A stretch of 64,000 nucleotides of DNA from Sphingomonas sp. CBMAI 2297 (lineage in GTDB: Bacteria > Pseudomonadota > Alphaproteobacteria > Sphingomonadales > Sphingomonadaceae): contig NZ_JAPDIR010000013.1 in NCBI RefSeq assembly GCF_029870595.1, positions 61,219 through 125,218 of the forward strand. Reading direction: 5' to 3'. The position numbers were made by a program, and so were the translations under genes. The notes beneath the pieces were generated by a model that was not told where the DNA came from, made no database searches, and was given only the letters and a program-made list of their open reading frames with translations. How positions within the stretch are numbered: position 1 is the stretch's first letter; each line of letters starts with the position of its first letter. Below are positions 8,607 through 17,511 of this stretch, piece by piece.

Positions 8607-9322
8607 TCCACGACATCCACAACATCGTCATCCTCACCGGTGCCGGCCTTTCGGCGGAGAGCGGCATCGCCACCTTTCGCGGCCCGGGCGGGCTGTGGGA
8701 GGGGCATCGGGTGGAAGATGTCTGCACGCCCCAGGCGCTCGCGCATGATCCCGAGCTGGTCCACCGCTTCTATGACGCGCGCCGGGCGAAGCTGGGCGAA
8801 GTCGAGCCCAATGCCGCGCACCGGGCGCTCGCCCGGCTCGATGCCGAATGGCCGGGGCAGCTGCTGATCGTCACCCAGAATGTCGACGACCTGCACGAGC
8901 GCGCCGGCGCCCGGCGGCTGCTGCACATGCATGGCGAGCTGAAGTCCGCCCTGTGCGCGGCGTGCGGCGACAGCGTGGAATGGGAAGGCGCGCTGCCGCC
9001 GGAGAGCGAGTGCCCCGATTGCGGCAGCCCGGCGCTGCGGCCCGACATCGTGTTCTTCGGCGAGATGCCCTATCACATGGAAACGATCGAGCGGGCGCTG
9101 GCGGACGCCGATCTGTTCGTCTCGATCGGCACCTCGGGCGCGGTCTATCCGGCGGCGGGCTTCGTCCAGACGGCGCGCTATCATGGCGCGCGGACGCTGG
9201 AGCTGAACCTCGATCCCAGCGCGGGCAGCCATTGGTTCGGCGAGAGCCGGCTGGGCCCGGCGGGGGCGCTGGTGCCGGAGTGGGTGGAGCAGGTGCTGGG
9301 CCAGGCGCCCGCGACCTGCTAG
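8603..9322 (+). CDS. cobB: NAD-dependent protein deacylase (sirtuin)
   Basis: A 239-residue Sir2-family protein that removes acyl groups from lysine using NAD+. NAD-binding GAGLSAESGIATFR, then TQNVDDLHERAG, the catalytic histidine in HMHGEL, a four-cysteine zinc site (CAAC and CPDC), and GTSGAVYPAAGF are all present in order. The residues after TFRGPGGLWEGH and the YDARR segment are typical of the class III bacterial enzymes that also take succinyl groups. The GTG start overlaps a short upstream frame. Confidence 0.95.
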   Translation: MIHDIHNIVILTGAGLSAESGIATFRGPGGLWEGHRVEDVCTPQALAHDPELVHRFYDARRAKLGEVEPNAAHRALARLDAEWPGQLLIVTQNVDDLHERAGARRLLHMHGELKSALCAACGDSVEWEGALPPESECPDCGSPALRPDIVFFGEMPYHMETIERALADADLFVSIGTSGAVYPAAGFVQTARYHGARTLELNLDPSAGSHWFGESRLGPAGALVPEWVEQVLGQAPATC

Positions 9323-9500
9323 GATCGGCCCGTCGAAAAGGACCCGAGCGGCATCGGTAAGCCCGCTCCCTCGCGCGCGAGGCTCCGTGTCGCCCCCGGG
9401 CGAACCCGCGACAAGCAACCGGCGCGTGCCGCCGGGGCTTGGCGCGCGCGATCCTGCCCGAACCGATCCCCGCTGGCCGTGCCCCGGAAGGAGCAGGTCC

Positions 9501-9818
9501 ATGCCGATCATCACTGCCAATCGCGATATCGTCACCCAGATCAACGTCTTCACCGTGCCCGAGGGCGGGCAGGAGGCGATGATCGCCTATCTCGCCGAGG
9601 CCGCGCGCGCCGCGCGCGAAGTCGAGGGCTGGCTCTCCGCCAGCCTGCACCGCAGCCTCGATGGCACCCGCGTGGTCAATTATGCGCAAAGCGCCGATGC
9701 CGATGCCGCGCGCCGGGTGTTCGAGCATCTGAACGCAAAGGGGCTGATCGACGGCAACAGGCGCCATGGCGAGGCGCATCCCGGGCTCTACCGGGTCGCC
9801 TTCACGCTGGAGAAATAG
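9501..9818 (+). CDS. Antibiotic-biosynthesis-monooxygenase (ABM) family protein
   Basis: A 105-residue single-domain dimeric ferredoxin-like fold protein. ATG 9501 has a strong GGAAGGAG eight bases upstream. The ABM pattern is visible: INVFTVPEGGQEAMIAYLAEAARAAR, then GWLSASLHRSLDGTRVVNYAQ, which is the typical 'VVNYAQW' strand, and a C-terminal YRVAFTLEK strand. Members act as cofactor-free monooxygenases or stress-related quinol oxidants; the substrate cannot be told here. It converges on the nitrilase-like gene with six bases between the stops. Confidence 0.85.
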   Translation: MPIITANRDIVTQINVFTVPEGGQEAMIAYLAEAARAAREVEGWLSASLHRSLDGTRVVNYAQSADADAARRVFEHLNAKGLIDGNRRHGEAHPGLYRVAFTLEK

Positions 9819-9824
9819 CGCGCC

Positions 9825-10784
9825 TCAGGCCGCTTTCTCGACGATCCCGGCCCGCGCCCGCCGATCGACCGAGAGCTCGAACACGTCGTGCCGCGCCTGG
9901 GCGCCGTCCACGTCCATCGTGGCGAGGCCGCGGCCGACTTCGTCGAGGTCGATCTCCGCCATCAGCAGCTCGGGCGCCGTGCCGGCCTGGGCGATCACGG
10001 CACCGTCGGGTGCCAGGATCGCGCTGTGGCCATGCTGGATCTGGCCCTCGGGCAGCCGGTCGAGCAGCTTGCGCGCCGAGCCGTCGCCGCCGGCCTTCTC
10101 ATAGCCGGCGATGAGCTCCTGCCTGTGCTGCACCGTCCCCGCCGCGAGCACGAAGGCGCGCCCCTCATAGGCATAATGCGCCGAGGCGAGCATCGCGATG
10201 TCGGTGAGCGAAGGCCAGGCGGCGACGTGCACCGTCTCGCCTTCGTGATGCATCGCCGCGCGGGCGAGCGGCATCCAATGCTCGGTCGAGGCGAGCTGGC
10301 CGATCCTGCCCCAGGGCGCGGCGTGCAGCCCCAAGGTCGATCCGTCGCCCTGGCCCAGCATCAGCTTCTCGGCGGGGGAGAGGATCAGCTTGCGGTGGCG
10401 CAGCACCGGCGCCTTGGGCCGGAACAGGAACTGGGTGGCGTAAAGGCTCTGGCGCACGCGTTCATAGCCGCCGATGGAGACGGCGACATCGGCGATGTCC
10501 ACCGTCCATTGCAGCGGCTGGAAGCGCGGGTCCTCGCCGCTTATCGCCTGGTCGAGCAGCAGCGCGTGCAGCTCGCGCGTGCCCGGATGGTCCCATAGCC
10601 GCGCCGGGGCGACATGCTCGAGCCAGGCCGGATAGCCGCCCAGAAAGCCTTCGCCGAAGGCGACGACGCGCGCGCCCTTCTCGATCGCCTCGCGCGCCTT
10701 GGCCACGGCCTTGTCCAGGCCCGCCCCGATTGCGAGCGGAACCGGCGAATCCTGTACGATGGCAACCTTGAGCTTGTGCGTCAC
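9825..10784 (-). CDS. Nitrilase-family protein with catalytic Cys replaced by Ser
   Basis: A 319-residue carbon-nitrogen hydrolase. The family residues are Glu45 in FGEGFLGGYPAW and Lys132 in HRKLILSPAEK, followed by the typical GQGDGST. The nucleophile region reads QLASTEHWMPLARAAM, where canonical nitrilases have CWEN/CWEHYMPLAR, so Ser166 (codon TCG) stands in the cysteine position. All surrounding family residues are kept. The protein may be inactive, use serine, or have a binding role. The GTG start overlaps the era stop (GTGA), so it is the last gene of lepB-rnc-era. Confidence 0.88.
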   Translation of the reverse strand: MTHKLKVAIVQDSPVPLAIGAGLDKAVAKAREAIEKGARVVAFGEGFLGGYPAWLEHVAPARLWDHPGTRELHALLLDQAISGEDPRFQPLQWTVDIADVAVSIGGYERVRQSLYATQFLFRPKAPVLRHRKLILSPAEKLMLGQGDGSTLGLHAAPWGRIGQLASTEHWMPLARAAMHHEGETVHVAAWPSLTDIAMLASAHYAYEGRAFVLAAGTVQHRQELIAGYEKAGGDGSARKLLDRLPEGQIQHGHSAILAPDGAVIAQAGTAPELLMAEIDLDEVGRGLATMDVDGAQARHDVFELSVDRRARAGIVEKAA

Positions 10785-11677
10785 TCGACCCAGTCCAACC
10801 CTATCTCACGGTAAAGCGAACGGTCTTCCTGCCATTCGGGCCTTACTTTGACGTGAAGATAGAGATGGACCTTTACGCCCATGAGACGGGAGAGTTCGGC
10901 GCGGGCGCGGGCACCGATTTCCTTGATGCGGGCACCGCCCTTGCCGAGCACGATCGCGCGCTGCGTCTCGCGCTCGACCAGGATCTGCTGGTGGATCTCG
11001 ACCGATCCGTCCTCGCGCTCCTTATATTGCTCGGTCTCGATCGCGCTCGAATAGGGCAGTTCCTTGTGGAGCTGGAGATAGAGCTGCTCGCGCGTCACTT
11101 CGGCGGCGAGCATGCGGTCGGTCGCGTCGCTCACCTGGTCCTCGGGGAAGTGCCACGGCCCTTCGGGCATCGCCCCGGCGAGTGCGGCCTTGAGCTCGGC
11201 CACGCCGTCGCCGGTCTGGGCGGAGACGAACCAGGTCTCGTCGAAGGGCAGCAGCTCGTTGAGCTTGGCCGCATGCCCGAGGAGCCGCGGCTTGTCGGCC
11301 AGGTCGACCTTGTTGAGGATCAGGATCTTGCGCTCGGGCCGGCCCTTCAGGCTCTCGATCACGGTGTGCACCTTGGGGCCGATCCCGCCCTTGCCGTCGA
11401 CCACCAGGGCGACCAGGTCCGCGCCCTCCGCGCCTTCCCAGGCCGCGGCGACCATCGCGCGGTCCAGCCGGCGCTCGGGCGTGAAGATGCCGGGCGTGTC
11501 GACCAGAATCAGCTGCGCGTCGCCGTCGATCGCGATGCCCATCACGCGGGTGCGCGTGGTCTGCGCCTTGGGGCTGACGATCGCGACCTTCTGGCCGACC
11601 AGCGCGTTGACGAGCGTCGACTTGCCGGCATTGGGGGCGCCGACGATCGCGATCAGGCCGCAGCGTTGTTCAGTCAT
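10781..11677 (-). CDS. era: GTPase Era
   Basis: A 298-residue ribosome-assembly GTPase that binds the 3' end of 16S rRNA. G1 GAPNAGKST, switch with QTTRTRVMGI, G3 DTPGIF, G4 NKVD and G5 SAQ are all visible in the first 160 residues. The C-terminal KH domain has IVLGKGGARIKEIG. It follows rnc after a 250-base gap filled by an inverted repeat, and overlaps the nitrilase-like gene. Confidence 0.98.
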   Translation of the reverse strand: MTEQRCGLIAIVGAPNAGKSTLVNALVGQKVAIVSPKAQTTRTRVMGIAIDGDAQLILVDTPGIFTPERRLDRAMVAAAWEGAEGADLVALVVDGKGGIGPKVHTVIESLKGRPERKILILNKVDLADKPRLLGHAAKLNELLPFDETWFVSAQTGDGVAELKAALAGAMPEGPWHFPEDQVSDATDRMLAAEVTREQLYLQLHKELPYSSAIETEQYKEREDGSVEIHQQILVERETQRAIVLGKGGARIKEIGARARAELSRLMGVKVHLYLHVKVRPEWQEDRSLYREIGLDWVE

Positions 11678-11740
11678 GCTTGGATTCCGATGATTTGTTC
11701 GCGCGGCGACGCAACGGCGCGACGAAGAGAAAGAAGAGAG

Positions 11741-11886
11741 TTCACGCGGAGACGCGGAGGCGCGGAGAAATCGCTCGCGGCTTGGGCGTATGCCGCGTCA
11801 GCGGCAGGACATCTTGCGCGGTCGCGATGAAGCGTGTCGCTGACGCGACACGTAACCGTCTCCGCGTCTCCGCGTCTCCGCGTGAA
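11741..11886. repeat. Long inverted repeat between rnc and era
   Basis: The arms at 11741-11767 and 11860-11886 are 27 bases long and inverted with one mismatch; each is built from CGCGGAG units. Weaker similarity continues outward on both sides (AAGAAGAGAG on the left against the complement of CCTTCCTTCTGCGTGCC on the right). The 92-base loop holds a further short palindrome (GCGTCAGC...GCTGACGC). This fills nearly the whole 253-base gap between rnc and era. I infer a dispersed palindromic repeat rather than a gene; in the co-directional operon it could act as an mRNA hairpin or RNase III target. Confidence 0.8.
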
Positions 11887-11930
11887 CAATCCTTCCTTCT
11901 GCGTGCCTTCGCGTCCTCGCGTGAGAAAAC

Positions 11931-12602
11931 TCACTGCTTCAGCTTCGCCAGGAGCGCCGCTGCCGCCGCGGTCTCGGCATCCTGCTTGCTGGTGCCCTGG
12001 GCCTCGGCCTCGGCGAAGCTGCCGATCGCCACTTTCACGGTGAAGCGCGGCGCATGGTTGGGACCCGAGCGGTCGGTCACCACATATTCGGGCGGGCGGC
12101 GATTGTTCGCGGCCGCCCATTCCTGCAGCGCCGATTTGGGGTGCCGGGGGGCGCTGGCATGCGCGTCGATATGCTTCGCCCAGGCCTTGCGGACGAAGTC
12201 GCGCGCCGGCGCGAAGCCGAACTCGAGATAGAGCGCGCCGATCAGTGCCTCCATCGCGTCGCCCAGCACATTGTCGCTGTCCGCCGCGCCGTCGCCCCGC
12301 GCCTGCTTGCCCAGGCGGAGCAACGGCGGCACGCCGGCCTCGCGCGCCACGTCGGCGCACATCGCGCCGGTCACCAGCGCGTTGAGGCGGCGGGACAGCG
12401 CGCCCTCGGGCTCGCCGGAGAAGCGCTCGTACAGCCATTCGGCGATGGCAAGGCCCAGCACCCGGTCACCCAGGAATTCGAGCCGCTCGTAATTCTCGGC
12501 CGCCTGGCTGCCATGGGTCAGCGCGCGCTGATACGGGGCCAGGTCCGCGGGGCGCTGGCCGAAGGTCCTGACGATCCACTCCCCCAGATCGGGAGCGCTC
12601 AA
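11931..12602 (-). CDS. rnc: Ribonuclease III
   Basis: A 223-residue double-strand RNA endonuclease. The signature ERLEFLGDRVL and the second acidic cluster DNVLGDAMEALIGALYLE give the catalytic residues. The C-terminal dsRNA-binding domain starts near HPKSALQEWA and ends with DAETAAAAALL. The start is TTG 12602, overlapping the lepB stop (TTGA), which implies low or coupled translation. The order lepB-rnc-era is the classic bacterial one. Confidence 0.97.
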   Translation of the reverse strand: MSAPDLGEWIVRTFGQRPADLAPYQRALTHGSQAAENYERLEFLGDRVLGLAIAEWLYERFSGEPEGALSRRLNALVTGAMCADVAREAGVPPLLRLGKQARGDGAADSDNVLGDAMEALIGALYLEFGFAPARDFVRKAWAKHIDAHASAPRHPKSALQEWAAANNRRPPEYVVTDRSGPNHAPRFTVKVAIGSFAEAEAQGTSKQDAETAAAAALLAKLKQ

Positions 12603-13456
12603 AAGCCTTCCCCGATCCGGCCCCAGCGCGCCGCGGTGAACCAGGTCCAGGGCAGGAACCAGTTGGCGCTGCCGTCGGTCGACCAGAAGCTCAGCACGGC
12701 CTTGCCCTCGAGATTCTCGAGCGGGACATAGGCGATGCCCTGGCCCTCGGGCGGCTGGGCGAAGCGGCTGTCGGTCGAGTTGTCGCGATTGTCGCCCATC
12801 AGGAAGACATGGCCGGCGGGCACGTGGAACACTTCGGTATTGTCCTGGGGCGTCAGCCCCTGGTCGAGCACGTCATAGGTCCTGCCGCCCGGCAGCGTCT
12901 CGCGGAAGCGCGGCAGCTTGCACACCGGATCGCCCTTGGCGCTCACGGCCTGGAACAAGGTGGGGCAGTTGGTGAAGTTGGGCGTGATCGGCAGCTCGAG
13001 ATCGGCGATCTTCTGCTTGGGTACGGCCTTGCCGTTCAGCACCACCTGGCCGTTCACCACCTGGACGCTGTCGCCCGGCAGGCCGATCACGCGCTTGATC
13101 CAGTCCTCGCCGTCATGGCCCGGCGCCTTGAACACCACCACGTCGCCGCGATCGGGCGTGCCGGGGAAGATCCGGCCCGGGATCAGCGGCAGGCTCCAGG
13201 GCAGCGAGTGCCTGGAATAGCCGTAGTTCCACTTGGTGATGAACAGATAGTCGCCGATCAGCAGCCGCGGCATCATCGATTCGGAAGGGATCGAGAAGGG
13301 CGAGAAGATGAAGCTGCGCACCACGAAGACGATCAGCGCCAGCTTGACGAGGAAGACTCCAAGGTCCTTCCACTCGTTCTTGGGCTTCTCCTCCGCGGCC
13401 GCCGCGGCGGGCGTGGCGGGCTTCTCGTTCAGGGAATCGGCGGGCGTGTTTTCCAT
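12599..13456 (-). CDS. lepB: Signal peptidase I
   Basis: A 285-residue inner-membrane serine/lysine peptidase that removes signal peptides from exported proteins. One membrane segment (LGVFLVKLALIVFVVRSFIF) precedes the catalytic serine motif IPSESMMPRLLIGD. The lysine box is RGDVVVFK...DWIKRVIGLPGD and the last box is GDNRDNSTDSR. The N-terminal 30 residues are Ala/Glu/Lys-rich and cytoplasmic. It is the first gene of lepB-rnc-era and is divergent from pgi. Confidence 0.97.
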   Translation of the reverse strand: MENTPADSLNEKPATPAAAAAEEKPKNEWKDLGVFLVKLALIVFVVRSFIFSPFSIPSESMMPRLLIGDYLFITKWNYGYSRHSLPWSLPLIPGRIFPGTPDRGDVVVFKAPGHDGEDWIKRVIGLPGDSVQVVNGQVVLNGKAVPKQKIADLELPITPNFTNCPTLFQAVSAKGDPVCKLPRFRETLPGGRTYDVLDQGLTPQDNTEVFHVPAGHVFLMGDNRDNSTDSRFAQPPEGQGIAYVPLENLEGKAVLSFWSTDGSANWFLPWTWFTAARWGRIGEGF

Positions 13457-13562
13457 GGGTACCTGCTCTGCTTGGGGCGCGCGATGAGGTCAAGCCGATG
13501 AATGGAGTGGCGGTGGCGATCCCGGGACGATAGGGGCGCACTTGTCCCCAAAGGAGATGAAC

Positions 13563-15056
13563 ATGGCATTGCCCGACTGGTCCGCCGTCAAGTCGCTCGA
13601 AGTCCCGACGCTCGCCGAACTGTTCGCGCGCGATTCGCGCCGGGTCGCCACGCTCTCCGCCGATGTCGCCGGCATTCATTTCGACTGGTCGAAGACGCAC
13701 CTCACGCCCGAGCTCGTCGCTGCCTTCACCCGGATCGCGGCGGAGATGGGCCTGGTCGCCAAGCGCGACGCGCTGTTCGCCGGCGAGAAGATCAACGTCA
13801 CCGAAGGCCGCGCCGCCGAGCACACGGCCGAGCGCGGCGAGGGCTCGCCCGACAGCGTCGCCCGCGCCCAGGCCTATCATGCCCGCATGCGCGCGCTGAT
13901 CGACGCGATCGAGGCCGAGGCGTTCGGCCCGGTGCGCAGCATCCTCCATATCGGCATCGGCGGCTCGGCGCTGGGGCCGGACCTGCTCGTCGACGCGCTC
14001 GGCCGCGAAGCCGGGCGCTACGAAGTCGCGGTGGTCTCCAATGTCGACGGCGTCGCGCTGGAGACCGCGCTCGACCGCTTCGATCCGCAGACCACCCTGG
14101 TCGCCATCGCCTCCAAGACCTTCACCACCACCGAGACCATGCTCAATGCCGAGAGCGCGATCTCCTGGCTGATGCAGGGCGGCGTCGCCGATCCCTATGG
14201 CAAGCTCGTCGCGCTCACCGCCGCGCCGGAAAGGGCAGTCGCGTTCGGCATCGACGAGACGCGCGTGCTGCCCTTCGCCGAATCGGTGGGCGGCCGCTAT
14301 TCGCTCTGGTCGTCGATCGGCTTCCCCGCGGCGCTGGCGCTGGGCTGGGACGCGTTCGAGGAACTGCTCGAAGGCGCCGCCGAGATGGACCGCCATTTCC
14401 GCCTCGCCCCGTTCGAGGCGAACGCGCCCGTCCTCGCCGCCTTCGCCGACCTTTATTACACTCAGGTCCGCGGCTGCGAGACGCGCGCCACCTTCGCCTA
14501 TGACGAGCGGCTCCGCCTGCTGCCCAGCTATCTCCAGCAGCTCGAGATGGAATCGAACGGCAAGCGCGTCACCGCCGAGGGCCAGCCGGTTGCCTGGCCG
14601 ACCGCGCCGATCACCTGGGGCGGCGTCGGCACCGATGCCCAGCATGCGGTGTTCCAGCTGCTCCACCAGGGCACCCGCCTGGTGCCGCTCGAGTTCGTCG
14701 GCTCGATCGAGCCGGGCGACGGGCTGGCGGAGGAGCACCACCGCCAGCTGCTGCTCAACATGTTCGCCCAGGGCGCGGCGCTGATGGCCGGCCGCAAGAA
14801 TGACGATCTGGCGCGCGATTATCCGGGCGACCGGCCCTCGGCTACCCTGCTGCTCGATCGCGTCGATCCGCGCACGCTGGGCGCCATCCTGGCGTTCTAC
14901 GAGCAGCGCACCTTCGTGAACGCGGTGCTGCTCGGCATCAACGCGTTCGACCAGTTCGGCGTCGAGCTCGGCAAGGAAATGGCCAAGGCGGCGGGCGCGG
15001 GCGACCAGAGCTTCGACGCCTCGACCAACGACCTGATCGCCCGGGCATTCGGATGA
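13563..15056 (+). CDS. pgi: Glucose-6-phosphate isomerase
   Basis: A 497-residue cytosolic enzyme interconverting glucose-6-phosphate and fructose-6-phosphate. Sugar-phosphate-binding segments HIGIGGSALGPDLL and GGRYSLWSSIGFPAAL, catalytic ESNGKRV and GGVGTDAQHAVFQLLHQGT are all present. ATG 13563 is preferred because AAGGAG at 13551-13556 lies six bases upstream. The stop overlaps the start of the next gene (ATGA). Confidence 0.97.
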   Translation: MALPDWSAVKSLEVPTLAELFARDSRRVATLSADVAGIHFDWSKTHLTPELVAAFTRIAAEMGLVAKRDALFAGEKINVTEGRAAEHTAERGEGSPDSVARAQAYHARMRALIDAIEAEAFGPVRSILHIGIGGSALGPDLLVDALGREAGRYEVAVVSNVDGVALETALDRFDPQTTLVAIASKTFTTTETMLNAESAISWLMQGGVADPYGKLVALTAAPERAVAFGIDETRVLPFAESVGGRYSLWSSIGFPAALALGWDAFEELLEGAAEMDRHFRLAPFEANAPVLAAFADLYYTQVRGCETRATFAYDERLRLLPSYLQQLEMESNGKRVTAEGQPVAWPTAPITWGGVGTDAQHAVFQLLHQGTRLVPLEFVGSIEPGDGLAEEHHRQLLLNMFAQGAALMAGRKNDDLARDYPGDRPSATLLLDRVDPRTLGAILAFYEQRTFVNAVLLGINAFDQFGVELGKEMAKAAGAGDQSFDASTNDLIARAFG

Positions 15057-15358
15057 GCGGCGACGAAGACTATGTCTATGACGAGGCGAGCGGGGAATGG
15101 ATCCCCGCCGCCGAAGCCGCGGCGAAGGCCGGCGCGGCGGATGTGGTCGAGGTGCGCGACTCGGTCGGCAACCTCCTCCGGGACGGCGACCAGGTCACGC
15201 TGATCAAGGACCTGACCGTGAAGGGCGCCGGGCAGACGCTGAAGCGCGGCACGCTGATCAAGTCGATCCGCCTCACCGGCGACAGCCAGGAGATCGACTG
15301 CAAGTTCGACGGCATCAAGGGCCTGGTGCTGCGGGCGGAGTTCGTGCGGAAGCGCTGA
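15053..15358 (+). CDS. PhnA/YjdM-type domain protein without the zinc ribbon
   Basis: A 101-residue protein. Residues from about 34 to the end match the PhnA C-terminal domain: VRDSVGNLLRDGDQVTLIKD, LKRGTLIKSIRL, EIDCKFDGIKGLVLRAEFVRK. The usual N-terminal four-cysteine zinc ribbon is missing; instead there is a short acidic start (SGDEDYVYDEASGEW). Members were named from phosphonate operons but the domain's role is unknown. The ATG overlaps the pgi stop, so it is coupled to pgi. Confidence 0.85.
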   Translation: MSGDEDYVYDEASGEWIPAAEAAAKAGAADVVEVRDSVGNLLRDGDQVTLIKDLTVKGAGQTLKRGTLIKSIRLTGDSQEIDCKFDGIKGLVLRAEFVRKR

Positions 15359-15477
15359 GCGCCCGCTCGTCATCCCCAATCCCGCACCGTCACCCCCTGT
15401 TTTCGCGGGGGGTGGCGGTCAAGCATTCGGCAACTCTCCCCCGCTAGACTCGCCCCGTCACGGCAAGGGGGCAGCCG

Positions 15478-16104
15478 ATGGATCGCAGGCGAATCGTGCG
15501 GGAGAGCGAGCGGGCGGCGATCGAGCGCTGGTTTCCGGCGAGTCCGCTCGGCCCGCTCTTCGATCCCGGTACCGGAGACCTGCTTCCCGCCCCCGCCGTG
15601 GCGATCCCCGGCTGGCAGGCCGAGGCGTTCGCGCGGATCGATCATTATGTCGAGCACGAGCATGTCGCCGCCCAGGTCCATGGCTGGCTGTTCGGGCTGT
15701 TCATCGCCGGCCTGCTCGCCATCGCCATGGCGGCGGGCCTGCCGATCGGCCCGACCCTGGTGATCGGCGGCGCGGCGGGCGGGGCGCTGCTGCACGGCTG
15801 GCCGATCTGGCAGCTCTACCGCTTCCGCCGCGACCTGCGCCGCCTGCGCGAGCGCATCCGCGGCGAGCTGGCGACGCGCGTGCCGATCCCGCGCGAGCTG
15901 GCCGCGCGCTTCCGCCGCCGCAATCCATGGCGGATCGCGCTCCATGCCTGGGTCTGGGGCCTCGCCGCGCTCGGCATCGGCGCACAGCATTTCGTGGCGC
16001 CGCAGGACGTGCCGGCCGTTATCGTCCCGGTCGCGCTGGCGGCGGTGGGGATCGCCTGGATCCTCCATTTCCTCTCGCGCCGGATCGACCTGCGCCGGGG
16101 CTGA
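15478..16104 (+). CDS. Membrane protein of unknown function
   Basis: 208 residues, not recognised. The ATG is preceded by an AAGGGGG Shine-Dalgarno. Residues 1-65 are soluble; two hydrophobic helices follow at about 68-105 (VHGWLFGLFIAGLLAIAMAA and LVIGGAAGGALLHGWPI), then a strongly basic loop (FRRDLRRLRERIRGELATR), then two more helices near the C-terminus. This topology suggests both ends lie in the cytoplasm. It precedes gor in the same direction by 60 bases. Confidence 0.75.
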   Translation: MDRRRIVRESERAAIERWFPASPLGPLFDPGTGDLLPAPAVAIPGWQAEAFARIDHYVEHEHVAAQVHGWLFGLFIAGLLAIAMAAGLPIGPTLVIGGAAGGALLHGWPIWQLYRFRRDLRRLRERIRGELATRVPIPRELAARFRRRNPWRIALHAWVWGLAALGIGAQHFVAPQDVPAVIVPVALAAVGIAWILHFLSRRIDLRRG

Positions 16105-16164
16105 CATTGGCATCGGGGCGCATGCGCCCTATCTCCCGGCCTCGAAACGAGCGGAGGATTGCCG

Positions 16165-17511
16165 GTGGCCGAATATGACTATGACCTTTTCGTCATCGGT
16201 GCCGGCTCCGGCGGCGTCCGCGCCTCGCGCGTCTCGGCCGCCCATGGCGCCAGGGTCGCGGTGGCCGAGGAATATCGCATCGGCGGCACCTGCGTGATCC
16301 GCGGCTGCGTGCCCAAGAAGCTGCTCGTCTATGGCGCGCATTTCGCCGAGGATCTGAAGGACGCGCGCCGCTTCGGCTGGAACGTGCCCGAATGTGATTT
16401 CGACTGGGCGGTGCTGCGCGACAATGTGCTGGCGGATGTCGACCGGCTCAACGGCCTCTACACCCAGACGCTGCACAACAACCAGGTCGAGACCTTTCTC
16501 GAGCGCGCCACCGCCACCGGCCCGCACGAAGTCACGCTGGCGAGCGGCCGCAGGATCACCGCGAAATATATCCTCATCGCCACCGGCGCGCACCCGCACG
16601 TGCCCGATTTCCCGGGCAGCGACCTCGGCATCACGTCGAACGAAGTGTTCCACCTGGAGAAGCTGCCCAGGCGCGTGCTGATCGCGGGCGGCGGCTATAT
16701 CGCCAACGAGTTCGCCGGCATCTTCAACGAGTTCGGCAGCCATGTCACGCTGGTCAACCGCACCGACGTGATCCTGCGCGGCTATGACCATTCGATGCGC
16801 GACCGGCTGCTCCAGATCTCGCTGATGAAGGGCATCGATTTCCGCTTCCACACCGAGTTCAAGTCGATCGAGAAGCTCGAGAGCGGCGCGCTCAAGGTCA
16901 CGCTGACCAAGCATGAGCCGATCGAAGTCGATTGCGTGCTGTTCGCGACCGGCCGCGTGCCCAATACCGAGGGGCTGGGCCTGGCGGATGTCGGCGTCGA
17001 GCTCGACGAAAAGGGCGCGGTGAAGGTCGATGCGGACAACAAGTCGTCGGTCGATTCGATCTATGCCGTGGGCGACGTGACCAACCGGGTGCAGCTCACG
17101 CCCGTGGCGATCCGCGAGGGGCAGGCGTTCGCCGACACGATCTTCGGCAACAAGCCGCACCAGGTCGATTATGGCTGCATCCCCAGCGCCGTGTTCAGCC
17201 ACCCGCCGATGGCCGGCGTCGGCATGACCGAGAGCGAGGCGCGCAACAAGCTGGGTTCGATCGCGGTCTACCAGTCCGATTTTCGCGCGATGAAGAACGT
17301 GCTCGCCGATCGCAACGAGCGCGCGCTCTACAAGATGATCTGCGAAGGGACGACCGGCCGCGTGGTCGGCCTCCACATGATCGGCCCCGACGCGCCGGAG
17401 ATCCTCCAGGCCGCGGCGGTGGCGGTGAAGGCGGGGCTGACGAAGGACGCGTTCGACCAGACGGTGGCGCTGCACCCGACCATGTCGGAAGAGCTGGTGC
17501 TGATGAAATGA
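16165..17511 (+). CDS. gor: Glutathione-disulfide reductase
   Basis: A 448-residue FAD- and NADPH-dependent disulfide reductase. FAD-binding GAGSGGVRASR, redox pair GGTCVIRGCVPKK, NAD-binding IAGGGYIANEFAGIF, FAD site VDSIYAVGDVTNR and the catalytic HPTMSEELV end are all present. The redox motif in the form GTCVIRGCVPKK is the glutathione-reductase type rather than lipoamide dehydrogenase. GTG 16165 is chosen because GGAGG at 16153-16157 is seven bases upstream; TTG 16159 is too close. Confidence 0.95.
   Translation: MAEYDYDLFVIGAGSGGVRASRVSAAHGARVAVAEEYRIGGTCVIRGCVPKKLLVYGAHFAEDLKDARRFGWNVPECDFDWAVLRDNVLADVDRLNGLYTQTLHNNQVETFLERATATGPHEVTLASGRRITAKYILIATGAHPHVPDFPGSDLGITSNEVFHLEKLPRRVLIAGGGYIANEFAGIFNEFGSHVTLVNRTDVILRGYDHSMRDRLLQISLMKGIDFRFHTEFKSIEKLESGALKVTLTKHEPIEVDCVLFATGRVPNTEGLGLADVGVELDEKGAVKVDADNKSSVDSIYAVGDVTNRVQLTPVAIREGQAFADTIFGNKPHQVDYGCIPSAVFSHPPMAGVGMTESEARNKLGSIAVYQSDFRAMKNVLADRNERALYKMICEGTTGRVVGLHMIGPDAPEILQAAAVAVKAGLTKDAFDQTVALHPTMSEELVLMK

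Noticed and set aside
13113..14741. 542-residue minus-strand frame over pgi and lepB
   Set aside because: Antisense to pgi; only its last part coincides with lepB in a wrong frame.
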